Assembly (NCBI RefSeq): GCF_001423885.1 | Contig: NZ_LMPP01000001.1 | Location: 496,001-560,000, forward strand | Source: Rathayibacter sp. Leaf185 | Lineage (GTDB): Bacteria > Actinomycetota > Actinomycetes > Actinomycetales > Microbacteriaceae | Reading direction: 5' to 3' | Length of the DNA stretch: 64,000 bases | Shown here: one piece after another, positions 18,465 to 27,543 of the stretch | Position numbering within the stretch: the stretch's first letter is position 1 | Layout of the letters: the number at the start of each line of letters is the position of its first letter | Notes under the pieces: generated by a model | Databases searched by the model: none | What the model saw: the letters and a program-made list of their open reading frames with translations, nothing else | What the model was told of the DNA's origin: nothing | Position numbers and translations under genes: made by a program

Positions 18465-19648
18465 CGCGCGTCCCCCGACACCGGGACGGTCACCGTGACC
18501 GCGAACGACTTCGACCCGCGCTGGACGTCGAGCGTCCCGTCGGCCTCGGCGACCCGCCGGCCGACCCCCTCGAGCCCGGCGCCCCCGCCGTCGTCGTCCG
18601 CCGCCGCCTCCGCGTCGTTCTCGATCGCGAAACGCCACGCCCCCGCCTCCGGGTGCAGCGACAACCGCGCCCACCGGCCACCGCCGTGACGCAGGACATT
18701 GGTCGTCGTCTCGCGGACCACCGGCCCGAGGACGTCGGCCGGCGCGAGATCGGCGGAGGGATGCACCGACGCCTCCGCGGAGACGCCGGCCGCCCGCAGC
18801 AGGTCGACGGCGTTCGCCACCTCGTCGCCGAGCGGCACCGAGCGGAACCGGGTCGCGAGGTCGCGCGTGCCCTGCCGAGCCTCGTCGACGCTGGTGCGGG
18901 CGGCGCGCAGCTGGGCGAGCGCCGCCTCCGGATCGCTCGCCATCAGCCGCTCGGCGAGCTCGAGCTGCAGGGCGATCACCTGCAGGTGGTGCCCCTGAAG
19001 ATCGTGCACGTCGGTCGCCACGCGCAGGCGCTCCTGCGTGGCACCCAGCCGGGCCTCGGAGGCGCGGGCGCGGTCGAGCGAGACGAGCACGTCCCACCAC
19101 CACAGCGAGAGCACCGACATCCACGGCAGGAAGATCGAGTAGAAGCCGACGAGCCAGCCGCTGACCCCCTCGTCGGACAGCGGATCCGCGCGGACGTCGA
19201 TGATCCACAGTGCGACGAGCAGCAGCGTCGCTGCGAGCAGGATCCGGCGGCGGATGCCCGGGCCCCAGCTCAGCAGCACCAGGATCTGCATCAGCGGGAA
19301 GGCGGCCGCGATCCACATCCCGGAGGCGAGCCCCCCGGCGGCGCCGTAGGCCACGGCGACCAGGATCGGGAGGAGGACTCGACGCCACTCCAGGACTCCC
19401 GGCCGGTTGCGGTAGGCGAGCAGCACCGGCATCTGCGCCAGCACCCAGCAGGCGCCGCCGATACCGGACACGAGCACCGCGACGGTGCCGCGATCCGAGA
19501 CCAGCAGCGCCGACATCCAGACGAGGACGAGTACCGCGTCGAAGAAGAGGATGCCGCTCGCGGTGTACCACCAGGTGGCCGAGACGCCCCTCGTGAGCTG
19601 CAGCGCACTGCGCGCAGGCGCGACGGAGGCGGGGGCGGGAGTGGTCAC
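18461..19648 (-). CDS. DesK-type sensor histidine kinase
   Basis: 395 residues. Five to six membrane helices in the first 190 residues, ending in a Trp cluster (SLWWWDVLVS). H box: ATDVHDLQGHHLQVIALQLE with His215. N box: ETTTNVLRHGGG; G2: GAGLEGVGRRVAEADG. No extracellular sensor domain, so the signal is probably membrane state or a small ligand. A TAGGGT hexamer (19655-19660) places the transcription start about at the GTG at 19648, so the message may be leaderless. Confidence 0.9.
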   Translation of the reverse strand: MTTPAPASVAPARSALQLTRGVSATWWYTASGILFFDAVLVLVWMSALLVSDRGTVAVLVSGIGGACWVLAQMPVLLAYRNRPGVLEWRRVLLPILVAVAYGAAGGLASGMWIAAAFPLMQILVLLSWGPGIRRRILLAATLLLVALWIIDVRADPLSDEGVSGWLVGFYSIFLPWMSVLSLWWWDVLVSLDRARASEARLGATQERLRVATDVHDLQGHHLQVIALQLELAERLMASDPEAALAQLRAARTSVDEARQGTRDLATRFRSVPLGDEVANAVDLLRAAGVSAEASVHPSADLAPADVLGPVVRETTTNVLRHGGGRWARLSLHPEAGAWRFAIENDAEAAADDDGGGAGLEGVGRRVAEADGTLDVQRGSKSFAVTVTVPVSGDAR

Positions 19649-19654
19649 GAGGCC

Positions 19655-19680
19655 ACCCTAAACGCGTGACAGAAGTCACG
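19655..19680 (-). promoter_or_regulatory. palindrome and -10 element of the DesK-like kinase gene
   Basis: On the minus strand CGTGAC-TTCT-GTCACG (19665-19680) lies just upstream of TAGGGT (19655-19660), which is 7 bases before the GTG start. The inverted repeat is in the position of an activator or repressor site, perhaps for the partner response regulator (inference). Confidence 0.45.
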
Positions 19681-19805
19681 GGTCGGGCGGGTGGAGCGCC
19701 CGGGAGGCGGTGACAGGCGGGCACTTCCGAGGTCGGCTGCACGGCGGTGGACTGGGTACCGCAGGCACCGGACCGACTCGGGTCCTCGAACTCAAGGAGC
19801 ACGTC

Positions 19806-20321
19806 ATGAGCGTCATCACCACCTTCCAGGACCTCGTCGCCCAGGTCCCCGACCTCGTTCAGCCGATCATCGTCGCCGCCGCGGGCGCCGTGCCGTTCGT
19901 CGAGGGTGAGGGAGCGGCGACGATCGGCATCCTCGGAGGCGTGAACCCTGTCGTCGCCGTGATCGCCGCGATCGTCGGCAACTTCGCCTGCGTCGCGCTG
20001 GTCGTGCTGCTGAGCTCGGGAGCGCGGCAGGCGGTCGTCAACCGCAAGCGGGTGCTCGTCACCGCCGGCGGGGGCTCGGAGCAGGTCGAGCCCGCGCCTT
20101 CGCCCCGGAAGGCGAAGTTCCAGCGCGCCTTCGAGCGCTACGGGGTCCCCGGAGTGAGCCTGCTCGGCCCGCTGCTGCTGCCCACGCAGTTCACGGCATC
20201 GATGCTCGCGGCTGCCGGGGTGGAGCGGGTGCGCATCCTGGTATGGCAGGGCGTCGCCATCATCGCGTGGACGACGATCGTCGCGGTCATCGTGTCGGGC
20301 GTGCTGTCGACGGTGGGCTGA
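19806..20321 (+). CDS. small multidrug export family protein (COG2426-like)
   Basis: 171 residues. An AAGGAG ribosome site 11 bases upstream fixes the ATG at 19806. Membrane segments at about 17-33, 40-66 and 130-168. The motif FVEGEGAATIGILGGVNP near the N-terminus and GVPGVSLLGPLLLPTQFTAS near 120 fit the small multidrug export (Sm_multidrug_ex) family, a SNARE/DedA-like class, rather than SMR proteins. It sits divergent to the DesK-like kinase. Substrate unknown. Confidence 0.75.
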   Translation: MSVITTFQDLVAQVPDLVQPIIVAAAGAVPFVEGEGAATIGILGGVNPVVAVIAAIVGNFACVALVVLLSSGARQAVVNRKRVLVTAGGGSEQVEPAPSPRKAKFQRAFERYGVPGVSLLGPLLLPTQFTASMLAAAGVERVRILVWQGVAIIAWTTIVAVIVSGVLSTVG

Positions 20322-20329
20322 CCACTCCC

Positions 20330-20353
20330 GCGGTCGTGCGGCCGGCGCACCGC
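20330..20353 (+). terminator. hairpin after the export gene
   Basis: GCGGT(CG)TGCG-GCCGG-CGCACCGC gives a 9-bp stem with a 2-base bulge, 9 bases after the stop codon. No T-run follows. The rest of 20322-20438 carries only a short reading frame without support. Confidence 0.4.
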
Positions 20354-20438
20354 ATCGAGGAGTACGCGCGGCGCTGCGGGCACGCGGACCTGCTCCGCGA
20401 GTGCGTCGACCGCCGCGTGGGGCAGTGACGTCAGGGCG

Positions 20439-21032
20439 TCAGCGGTGGTTCAGGAGCGCGATCAGCGCCGGTTCCACCGCCGCCTCGGTGATGTGGCCCG
20501 CGACGACGAGCTCGGCCAGACCGTGCACCGCACCCCACACGGCGGTGGTCAGGGCGGCACTCTCCGCGGGCGAGGCGTCCGCCGGCAGGAGGGAGGCGGT
20601 CGCCGTGGCGAGGACCTCCTCGACCCCGTCGATCAGCGGGGCCATCGCGGCGCTCGGCGATCCGGGGACGCAGACCTCGGGGTCGTAGATGATGCGGAAC
20701 CGCTCGGGGTAGCGGCTCGCGTAGCCGACGTAGGCGCCTCCGATCAGCACCGCGCCCGCCTGGGCCGAGCGTCCGGCCGCCTGCGCCTGCGCCTCGGTCA
20801 GTGACGCGAGCAGCTCGGCCATGCTGACCTCGCTGAGCCGCTTCAGCAGAGCGGTGCGGTCGCCGAAGTGGTGGTACGGCGCGTTGTGGCTGACTCCCGC
20901 GGCCCTCGCGACCTCGCGCAGGCTCAACGTGGCGTGCCCCTGGGTGCGGAGGAGGTCGAATGCCGCGGCCTCGAGCGCTGGAGCGAGATTCCCGTGATGA
21001 TAGGCGCTCGTTGATCTTGACACGAGCAACAT
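20439..21032 (-). CDS. TetR/AcrR family transcriptional regulator
   Basis: 197 residues. Helix-turn-helix at about 22-57: TQGHATLSLREVARAAGVSH and then NAPYHHFGDRTALLKRL. The N-terminus SAYHHGNLAPALEAAA is common in this subgroup. The C-terminal half ends in SAALTTAVWGAVHGLAELV, the WHG-type ligand domain. A GTG four codons in is an alternative start. Divergent from the oxidoreductase at 21153, with a four-unit repeat between, which I take as its operator array (inference). Confidence 0.92.
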   Translation of the reverse strand: MLLVSRSTSAYHHGNLAPALEAAAFDLLRTQGHATLSLREVARAAGVSHNAPYHHFGDRTALLKRLSEVSMAELLASLTEAQAQAAGRSAQAGAVLIGGAYVGYASRYPERFRIIYDPEVCVPGSPSAAMAPLIDGVEEVLATATASLLPADASPAESAALTTAVWGAVHGLAELVVAGHITEAAVEPALIALLNHR

Positions 21033-21046
21033 CGTACCTCTAGCGT
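21017..21046 (+). promoter_or_regulatory. sigma-70-type promoter for the oxidoreductase
   Basis: TTGACA at 21017-21022, 18 bp spacer, TAGCGT at 21041-21046. The -35 overlaps the first codons of the divergent TetR gene. Transcription would start near 21053, just before the four 18-bp repeats, which then form the leader. Confidence 0.6.
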
Positions 21047-21056
21047 CGGGACGTCG

Positions 21057-21128
21057 ATGTGGGCACCGTCCACATTGTGGGCATCGTCCACATTATGGGC
21101 ATCGTCTACATTCTGGGCGTCGTCCAGA
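21057..21128. repeat. four tandem 18-bp repeats in TetR/oxidoreductase intergenic region
   Basis: Units at 21057, 21075, 21093 and 21111, consensus TTNTGGGCATCGTCCACA. Unit 2 and 3 differ at two positions, the outer units at three to five. Each junction forms a short palindrome (CCAC-ATT-GTGG). The array begins a few bases after the probable transcription start and ends 17 bp before the GGAGG ribosome site. The 18-bp period places the units about 1.7 helical turns apart. Confidence 0.85.
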
Positions 21129-21152
21129 TCGACTCTTCTCAACGGAGGCACC

Positions 21153-21758
21153 GTGCACACCCTGATCATCGACGGACACCCGAACGCCGGCTCGCTCTGC
21201 GCCGCCCTCGCCCGGCAGTACGCCGTCGCGCACGGCGATGCCGTGGTCCTCGCCGTGCGCGACCTCGAGTTCGACCCGGACCTCAGCTCCGGCTACACCC
21301 GCAGGCAGGAGCTGGAGCCCGATCTCGAACGCGCGTGGCAGCTGCTGCTCGAGGCGCGGCACGTGGTCGTCGTGACGCCGATCTGGTGGGGCTCGGTTCC
21401 CGCTCTGCTGAAGGGGTTCTTCGACCGGGTGCTCCTGCCCCGCCGGGCCTACCGAACGAAGGAGAACGGCCTTCCGGAGGGGCTGCTCACCGGCAGGACC
21501 GGACGCGTGATCGTGACGTCGGACTCTCCGTGGTGGTATCTGCCGCTCGTCGGCGACACGACGGTGAGGCACGTGCGGCAGACGACCCTGCGCTTCTGCG
21601 GGATCCGGCCTGTGCGCGCCACGCGGCTCGGGCCGGTGAAGGGCTCGACTCCCCAGCGGCGGGAGAGGTGGCTCGCCGAGGCCGGTCGTCTCGGCCGGCT
21701 CGACGCGAGGCGGAGCAGAGCCGCCACGCCCGCGCAGCCGGAGCCCGCCGCTCGCTGA
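21153..21758 (+). CDS. flavodoxin-like NAD(P)H oxidoreductase (NQO1 family)
   Basis: 201 residues from a GTG nine bases behind GGAGG. LIIDGHPNAGSLCAALARQ binds FMN/FAD phosphate, VVVTPIWWGSVPALLKGFFDRVL is the family's flavin loop (read in parts), and later SDSPWWYLPL. It probably reduces quinones or nitro/azo compounds, and its repression by the neighbour TetR fits an electrophile-response role (inference). The C-terminal 35 residues are Arg/Ala/Pro-rich and probably flexible. It converges on the metallopeptidase gene. Confidence 0.88.
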   Translation: MHTLIIDGHPNAGSLCAALARQYAVAHGDAVVLAVRDLEFDPDLSSGYTRRQELEPDLERAWQLLLEARHVVVVTPIWWGSVPALLKGFFDRVLLPRRAYRTKENGLPEGLLTGRTGRVIVTSDSPWWYLPLVGDTTVRHVRQTTLRFCGIRPVRATRLGPVKGSTPQRRERWLAEAGRLGRLDARRSRAATPAQPEPAAR

Positions 21759-21788
21759 CGACGCTCACCGGAGGTCGGCGCCGAGGCG

Positions 21789-22802
21789 TCAGACCGAGCG
21801 GCGCACCAGCTCGTGCACCCAGCCGAGCTTCTCGGCGATCACCGGAGTGATCACGAACGGGTAGAGGTCGTCCTTGCCCATCGAGCGGTTCACGCTGTTG
21901 AGCGCGAGTGAGAAGCCGTGCCAGCGGCCGAGGATCTCGGGCATCTCGAGCGACGACACGCGCTCGGCGCCGATCGCGTGCACGCTGCCGACCAGCGACT
22001 CCGGGAGGCGCCCCCACGGCCCCGCGACGGTCATGCCCACCGAGGCGGTCGTCTCGAGCGCGTCGGCGATGTGCAGGTAGTGCGCGAAGGTCTCGGCGAA
22101 GTCCTCCCACGGGTGGGTGGTCGCGTACTGCGAGATGTGGTCGCGCGCCCAGTCCTCGCTCCCCGATGCTCCGGAGTAGTGCGTGTCGAGCGCGGCCGCG
22201 TAGTCGGCGCGCTCGTCGCCGAAGAGAGCGCGGAAGGCGGGGATCAGGTCGGTGCCCTCGACGAGCAGCTGCCAGTAGTAGTGGCCGATCTCATGGCGGA
22301 AGTGGCCGAGCAGCGTGCGGTACGGCTCGCCGAGGCGCGCCTTGAGGGCCTCGCGGTGCGCGTCGTTGCCCTCGGAGAGATCGACGGTGACGACTCCGTC
22401 GGCGTGACCCGTCGTGACCTGCTGCCCCTGCGCCGACGACAGCAGCTCGAAGGTCAGTCCGGTCGAGCCGCTGCGGCGCTGCACGGGCAGGTCGAGGTGG
22501 CGCAGCTGGCGGACGAGCCGGCGTTTGGCGAACTCGGCGACGGTCAGCTGGCTCAGAGTGGCGGCGTCGTAGACCGCGGGACGCAGGCCGGTGAGAGCGC
22601 ACGACGCGCAGGCGCCGCCGGTCCCCTCCACCGCGAGCCAGGTGCAGCCGATCGTGTCGCGATAGCGGCAGAGGTGCCGGCCCCCGGCCTCGGCCAGCTC
22701 GTCGTGCTCGAGGTCGTAGGCGAGCGCCGTGCGGCACCGGAGGCACACCGCGTCCTCGAACTCGACGCGGGCCTCGCAGTGGGGGCAGCCGAACACGCGC
22801 AT
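21789..22802 (-). CDS. putative zinc metallopeptidase with N-terminal zinc ribbon (COG4307-like)
   Basis: 337 residues. The N-terminus has two CxxC knuckles (FGCPHCEA and CLRCRTA) and later CASC, forming zinc ribbons. The peptidase signature HEIGHYYW lies at about 177-184 with a downstream WEDFAETFAHYLHIADALE (the third-ligand Glu region). Cytoplasmic by appearance. Relatives are of unknown substrate. Start at 22802 (MRVFGCPHC) is required for the first zinc knuckle. Monocistronic. Confidence 0.85.
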   Translation of the reverse strand: MRVFGCPHCEARVEFEDAVCLRCRTALAYDLEHDELAEAGGRHLCRYRDTIGCTWLAVEGTGGACASCALTGLRPAVYDAATLSQLTVAEFAKRRLVRQLRHLDLPVQRRSGSTGLTFELLSSAQGQQVTTGHADGVVTVDLSEGNDAHREALKARLGEPYRTLLGHFRHEIGHYYWQLLVEGTDLIPAFRALFGDERADYAAALDTHYSGASGSEDWARDHISQYATTHPWEDFAETFAHYLHIADALETTASVGMTVAGPWGRLPESLVGSVHAIGAERVSSLEMPEILGRWHGFSLALNSVNRSMGKDDLYPFVITPVIAEKLGWVHELVRRSV

Positions 22803-22869
22803 GCGACAGAGGCCTTCCGGGGTGACGAGGCGGCGGCGGGCGCCGCCCCTCGACCCTAGTCAGCCGCGG

Positions 22870-22904
22870 GGAGAGAGCGCGCGGGGTTGCCGCGCGCGCT
22901 CCCC
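22870..22904 (-). terminator. GC-rich hairpin after the aldehyde dehydrogenase gene
   Basis: Left arm GGGGAGAGAGCGCGCGG and right arm CCGCGCGCGCTCCCCCT pair over about 14 bp with a 2-base slip and a 5-base loop. It follows the stop of the aldehyde dehydrogenase (22909) on the minus strand. Confidence 0.6.
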
Positions 22905-22908
22905 CTCT

Positions 22909-24291
22909 TCACGCGATGCGGATCAGCTTCTTATTGACGAACTCCTCGAGGGCGCTGCGACCCATCTCACGTCCGGTACCCGAGCGCTTGACGCCGCCGA
23001 AGGGCAGCTCGACGGCGTCGCCGAGGACGAGATTGATCCAGACCATGCCCGCGTCGATCCGGTCGGCGAGACGCAGCGCCTGCTCGGAGTCGGTCGTGTA
23101 GAGGTAGGAGCCGAGACCGAACGGGGTGTCGTTCGCGACTGCGATCGCCTCGTCCTCGTCGTGCACGCGGTAGAGCGCGGCGACCGGGCCGAAGAACTCC
23201 TCGCGGTAGGCGTTCATCTCGGGGGTGACGTCCTCGAGGACGGCGGGCGGGAAGAAGTTGCCCGTCACCTCGCCGCTCGCGCGGACGGTCGCGCCCTGCT
23301 CTCGCGCGATCGCGAGCTGCTGCTCGAGGCGCGAGGTGGCGGCGGAGGAGGAGAGCGGGCCGAGCAGGGTCCCCTCCGCGAACGGGTCGGCGGGCTGGGC
23401 GGCGGTGAACGCCTCCGTGAACTTGGCGGCGAACGCCTCGTACAGGTCGTCGATGACGATGAAGCGCTTGGCCGCGTTGCAGGACTGCCCGTTGTTGTCC
23501 AGGCGCGCCGAGACCGCGTCCTCGACCGCCTTGTCGAGGTCGTCGGTCGACAGCAGGATGAACGGGTCGGAGCCGCCCAGCTCGAGCACCACCTTCTTGA
23601 GGTGGCGCCCGGCGATCTCGGCGACGGCCGCGCCGGCGCGCTCGGAGCCGGTGACGGAGACTCCCTGCACGCGCGGGTCGGCGATGACGGTCGCGGCCTG
23701 GTCGTTCGAGGCGTAGAGGTTGACGTAGACGCCGGCGGGAGCGCCCAGCTCCTCGGCCGCGGTCCGGAAGATGTCGGCGATCGCGGCGGCCGACTCCGGG
23801 CACTGCGGAGCGTGCTTGAGCAGGATCGTGTTGCCCGCGACGATGTTCGGGCCGGCGAAGCGGGCCACCTGGTAGTAGGGGAAGTTCCACGGCATGATGC
23901 CCAGCAGCACGCCGAGGCCCGCGCGGCGGACGAAGGCGGAGCCGGTGCCGTCCGACAACTCGATCGGCTCGTCGGCGAGGAACGCCTCGCCGTTGTCGGC
24001 GTAGTAGCGGTAGATGTCGGCCGCGAAGCCGACCTCGCCCTGCGCCTGCTCGAGCGGCTTGCCCATCTCGCGCACGATGATCTCGGCCAGGGCGTCGGCG
24101 CGCTCGACGTGCAGGTCGGCGACCCGCGCGATGAGGGCGGCGCGCGTCGCGACGGGCACGGTGCGCGACCACGTCGAGTACGCGTCGTGCGCGGCTCCGA
24201 TCGCCTCGATCAGCTCGGCGTCGCCGATGCCCGGGTACTCGCTCAGGGTCTCGCCGGAGGCGGGGTCGATCACGGCGTAGTGGGTGCTCAT
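22909..24291 (-). CDS. aldehyde dehydrogenase, likely aminobutyraldehyde/succinate-semialdehyde
   Basis: 460 residues. Conserved ALDH parts: [14 protein letters not shown] (cofactor), [17 protein letters not shown] (Rossmann turn), [13 protein letters not shown] with the general-base Glu, and [12 protein letters not shown] with the nucleophile Cys. It ends with [17 protein letters not shown] overlaps the stop of the amine oxidase (ATGA), so the pair would turn putrescine to 4-aminobutanal and then to GABA, or GABA-derived semialdehyde to succinate. The substrate is inferred from the neighbour. Confidence 0.9.
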   Translation of the reverse strand: MSTHYAVIDPASGETLSEYPGIGDAELIEAIGAAHDAYSTWSRTVPVATRAALIARVADLHVERADALAEIIVREMGKPLEQAQGEVGFAADIYRYYADNGEAFLADEPIELSDGTGSAFVRRAGLGVLLGIMPWNFPYYQVARFAGPNIVAGNTILLKHAPQCPESAAAIADIFRTAAEELGAPAGVYVNLYASNDQAATVIADPRVQGVSVTGSERAGAAVAEIAGRHLKKVVLELGGSDPFILLSTDDLDKAVEDAVSARLDNNGQSCNAAKRFIVIDDLYEAFAAKFTEAFTAAQPADPFAEGTLLGPLSSSAATSRLEQQLAIAREQGATVRASGEVTGNFFPPAVLEDVTPEMNAYREEFFGPVAALYRVHDEDEAIAVANDTPFGLGSYLYTTDSEQALRLADRIDAGMVWINLVLGDAVELPFGGVKRSGTGREMGRSALEEFVNKKLIRIA

Positions 24292-25709
24292 GCGGGCAGT
24301 GCTCCTTCGCGGTGGTGGGCCGGAGCGGTCGCGCCGTCCTCGTCGATGATCTCCTGCGCCAGCCGCCGGCCGACGCGGATCGCGCCGTCGACGTGCTGGT
24401 AGCCCTCGGCCGCGAGGTCGCTCGACCCGAAGCGGAGGGGGCCCTCGGGCTCCAGCTGCAGCGCGCCGTAGCGGGTCAGCCCACCCAGGTCGAAGCTCGC
24501 GGCGTAGGCGCCCTGCGTCCACTCCTCGGCAGCCCAGTCGCTCTCGTAGTAGACGACGGGGTCGAGCGCGGCCGGCCCGTAGTAGGCGGCGAGCGAGTCG
24601 AGGATCGCGGCCTTCCGCTCGGCCTCAGGCAGGCGGAGCACCCGATCGGCCTTCTCGTCGGAGACGAAGCCGACCAGGGTGCCGCGCTCCTCGCCCGCGT
24701 TGGAGTTGTCGTAGGCCTCGTGCACGAGGGCGTGCGGGCTGAACGCAGTGCCCGAGAGTCCGTCGGCGCGCCAGAACGGGGTCGCGTAGGTCGCGTGCAC
24801 CTTGATCACGAGGCCCAGCGACTGGTGCTGCAGCGACTGCTGCCGCAGGCGCGGAAGCGGCGGATCGAACGCGATGCGGTTGACGAGGTTGGGCGGCACG
24901 GCGACGACCGCGCGGCGGGCGCGCACCGTCTCGTCGTCGGTCTGGACCTCGACTCCGTCGGCATCCCAGCGCACGGAGCGGACCGGCGCGTCGAGCACGA
25001 CCCGCTCGGTGCCGAGGCGCTCGGCGAGGCGCTCGGGCACCTGCTGCAGGCCCCCGAGCACGCGCTTGTCGAGGATGAAGTCGGCATCGACGAGGTGGCT
25101 GAAGCCGCCCGCGCTCGCCGCCATCAGCAGAGCCTGGAGCAGCGAGAACGAGTGCGCGGGCTTGGTGAGCATGGCGTCGGCGACGAACAGCGCGATGTTG
25201 GCGCGCGCCTCCGCATCCTCGGTCTGCTGCTCGAGCCACGCGCTGAAGCTGATGCGGTCGTAGTCGTGAGCGAGTGGATGCGCCCACGGAGCGGCCGGGT
25301 CGGTCTCGGACACGAGACGGTCGAGCACCCTGATCAGGCGCTCGATCTCGGCCTCGGTGGTCTCGCTGCCGGGGAAGATGTCGCCGACGAAGCGGCGGGC
25401 GCGGCCGTCGGCGCCGATGTAGACGCTCTCACCGTCGCGGTAGCGGGAGTAGGTCTCGAGGCCCAGCTCGTCGAGCGTCTCGAGCAGCGCGGTCTGGTCG
25501 GGCGAGACCCACTGGCCGCCGAGCTCGAGCATCTGCCCCTCGATGACGCGGGTCTCGAGGCGGCCGCCGACGCGATCGCGGGCCTCGAGCACGACGACAC
25601 TGCGGCCCTCCTCGTGCAGGCGGAGGGCGGCGGTGAGGCCGGTGGCACCGGCTCCGATCACGACGACGTCGTACTCGCGCTCGATCCGGTCGGTCTCGCT
25701 TCGGTGCAT
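24288..25709 (-). CDS. FAD-dependent amine oxidase, likely putrescine oxidase
   Basis: 473 residues. N-terminal dinucleotide fold [20 protein letters not shown] with [11 protein letters not shown] (residues 15-50), then ELGGQWVSP near 77, as in actinobacterial putrescine oxidases; the C-terminus has [20 protein letters not shown] for FAD. It deaminates a primary amine to an aldehyde, releasing ammonia and peroxide. Upstream gene of an ATGA-coupled pair with an aldehyde dehydrogenase. It is divergent from a MarR-MFS operon. Other monoamines remain possible substrates. Confidence 0.85.
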   Translation of the reverse strand: MHRSETDRIEREYDVVVIGAGATGLTAALRLHEEGRSVVVLEARDRVGGRLETRVIEGQMLELGGQWVSPDQTALLETLDELGLETYSRYRDGESVYIGADGRARRFVGDIFPGSETTEAEIERLIRVLDRLVSETDPAAPWAHPLAHDYDRISFSAWLEQQTEDAEARANIALFVADAMLTKPAHSFSLLQALLMAASAGGFSHLVDADFILDKRVLGGLQQVPERLAERLGTERVVLDAPVRSVRWDADGVEVQTDDETVRARRAVVAVPPNLVNRIAFDPPLPRLRQQSLQHQSLGLVIKVHATYATPFWRADGLSGTAFSPHALVHEAYDNSNAGEERGTLVGFVSDEKADRVLRLPEAERKAAILDSLAAYYGPAALDPVVYYESDWAAEEWTQGAYAASFDLGGLTRYGALQLEPEGPLRFGSSDLAAEGYQHVDGAIRVGRRLAQEIIDEDGATAPAHHREGALPA

Positions 25710-25814
25710 GACAACTCTTTCCGTCGGTGATCACCGCGCTGAGCGAGGGATTGCGGACCATTTTGCCACATCGACGGTGGAGATGGGCGGTGAGCACGGA
25801 GACGCCTCCTCGGA

Positions 25815-25833
25815 TACATAGGCGTGCTATGTT
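25815..25833 (+). promoter_or_regulatory. operator palindrome and -10 of the MarR gene
   Basis: ACATAG-GCGTG-CTATGT (25815-25831) is a perfect 6-bp inverted repeat. TATGTT at 25828-25833 is a good -10 hexamer and overlaps its right arm, so MarR bound here would shut its own transcription. Transcription would start near 25841, where GTG is an in-frame start, giving a possible leaderless message. Confidence 0.55.
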
Positions 25834-26305
25834 TATGGACGTGCCCGATTCCAGCGCTCCCGTGCGCCTCGCCTCCGCCGCCACCGCCCTCGCGCGGTTC
25901 GCCGGTCGGTCGAGCGGCGCCACGGGGCTCGGCGCCCAGTCCGGCGCCGTCTGGTCGACGCTCGCCGAGCTGCGCACCTCGCCTCCCGTCCGCCTCGGCG
26001 AGCTGGCCGAGCGCGTCCGCGTCACCCAGCCGACGATGACGGGCATCATCGCGCGCCTCGACGAGGCCGGCTGGATCCGTCGCGTGCACGACGAGCACGA
26101 CGGTCGCGCCTGGCTGATCGAGGGCACCGCCGAGGGGTTCGCCGCACTCGGCGAGCACCGCCTCCGCCTCGAGGGCGCCCTCGCCCCGCTCTTCGACGAC
26201 CTCGACGACGACGACCGGCGCGCCCTCGAGCGCGCCGCCTCGATCATCGAGAGCCGCGTCGCCCGCACCCGCTCCCCCTCCCCCGAGAAAGGCCCCACGC
26301 CGTGA
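25829..26305 (+). CDS. MarR family transcriptional regulator
   Basis: 158 residues from the ATG at 25829; ATG 25835 and GTG 25841 are in frame, and the last fits a leaderless start. Winged helix: RLGELAERVRVTQPTMTGII and then ARLDEAGWIRRVHDEHDGR. The C-terminal helix DDDRRALERAASIIESRV completes the dimer. The MFS gene follows with a GTGA overlap, so the regulator controls a drug or metabolite exporter, and probably responds to its substrate. Confidence 0.9.
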   Translation: MFMDVPDSSAPVRLASAATALARFAGRSSGATGLGAQSGAVWSTLAELRTSPPVRLGELAERVRVTQPTMTGIIARLDEAGWIRRVHDEHDGRAWLIEGTAEGFAALGEHRLRLEGALAPLFDDLDDDDRRALERAASIIESRVARTRSPSPEKGPTP

Positions 26306-27543
26306 ACTCCCCGCACTCCCCCGCCGCCGGCGGCTCGATCCTGAAGCAGCCGCTCGCGGTCTGGGCCGTCGCCTTCGCCGCGGTCATCGCCTTCATGGGC
26401 ATCGGCCTGGTCGACCCGATCCTGCCCGCGATCGCCGAGAGTCTGAAGGCGACCCCGACCGAGACCTCGCTGCTGTTCACCAGCTACCTGGTGATCACCG
26501 GCGTCGTGATGTTCTTCACCAGCTGGATCTCGACGCGCATCGGCGCGAAGAAGACGCTGATGATCGGGCTCGTGCTGATCGTGGTCTTCGCCGCACTCGC
26601 GGGGACCGCCGGCAGCGTCGAGGGCGTCATCGGCTTCCGCGCCGGATGGGGCTTCGGCAACGCGCTGTTCATCGCCACCGCGCTCTCGACGATCGTCGGC
26701 GCTGCTTCAGGAGGCTCGTCGGCCGCGATCGTGCTCTACGAGGCCGCGCTGGGCATCGGCATCGCGATCGGCCCGCTGCTGGGCGGCCTGCTCGGCAGCG
26801 TCTCGTGGCGCGGTCCGTTCTTCGGCACCGCCGTGCTGATGGCGATCGGCTTCATCGCCATCGCGACCCTGCTGCGCGAGGACGGCCCCCGGCCCACCCC
26901 GACCCGGCTCTCGGCCCCGTTCGCCGCGCTGAAGGTCCCCGCGATCCGCACCCTCGCCGGCGCCGCGCTCTTCTACAACATCGGCTTCTTCGTGCTGCTC
27001 GCCTACACGCCCTACCCGCTGGGGCTCGACGAGATGGGTCTGGGCTTCACCTTCTTCGGCTGGGGTCTCGGAGTCGCGATCACGTCGGTCTTCGTCGCGC
27101 CGCTGCTCACCCGCAGGCTGCCCCGCACCGTGGTCCTGCGCTCGGTGCTGGTGCTGCTCGCCCTCGACCTCGTCGCCGGCGGCCTCGCGATCTCGTCGCG
27201 GGTCGGGCTGATCGTCTGCATCATCGTCGGCGGCCTGCTGCTCGGCGTCGTCAACACCGTGCTCACCGAGTGCGTGATGGAGGCGACCGACCTGCCCCGC
27301 TCCGTCGCGTCCTCCGCCTACTCGGGAGTGCGGTTCCTCGGCGGCGCGATCGCCCCGCCCGCCGCCTCCGCCCTGGCCGCGGCGATCTCGCCCGCGTTCC
27401 CGATGTACGCCGCCGCCGGCGCCGTGCTGATCGCGTCGCTGATCGTGCTGCTGGGCCGCAAGACGCTCGCCCGCGCGGACGCGCACGGCGAGGAGGCAGA
27501 GGTCGTCGAGGCCCAGGCGATCGCCGTCGGCAGTTCTCTCTAG
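26302..27543 (+). CDS. MFS transporter (DHA1-like, 12 helices)
   Basis: 413 residues with 12 predicted helices. FMGIGLVDPILPAIAESL in helix 1 and the loop WISTRIGAKKTLMIG (motif A) are typical of proton-coupled drug exporters; GIAIGPLLGGLLGS is motif C in helix 5. GTG start overlaps the MarR stop. A hairpin that is the end of a repeated element (27543-27569) begins at the stop codon and probably ends transcription. Confidence 0.92.
   Translation: MNSPHSPAAGGSILKQPLAVWAVAFAAVIAFMGIGLVDPILPAIAESLKATPTETSLLFTSYLVITGVVMFFTSWISTRIGAKKTLMIGLVLIVVFAALAGTAGSVEGVIGFRAGWGFGNALFIATALSTIVGAASGGSSAAIVLYEAALGIGIAIGPLLGGLLGSVSWRGPFFGTAVLMAIGFIAIATLLREDGPRPTPTRLSAPFAALKVPAIRTLAGAALFYNIGFFVLLAYTPYPLGLDEMGLGFTFFGWGLGVAITSVFVAPLLTRRLPRTVVLRSVLVLLALDLVAGGLAISSRVGLIVCIIVGGLLLGVVNTVLTECVMEATDLPRSVASSAYSGVRFLGGAIAPPAASALAAAISPAFPMYAAAGAVLIASLIVLLGRKTLARADAHGEEAEVVEAQAIAVGSSL

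Noticed and set aside
20243-20428. Small frame overlapping the export gene end
   Set aside because: Its first half is antisense-like shadow of the export gene; the rest (HRIEEYARRCGHADLLREC) is suggestive but too short to call.
21057-21128. Tandem repeats as a mini-CRISPR or plasmid iteron origin
   Set aside because: Units adjoin without spacers, no cas or rep gene is near, and the position between tetR and its target fits operators.
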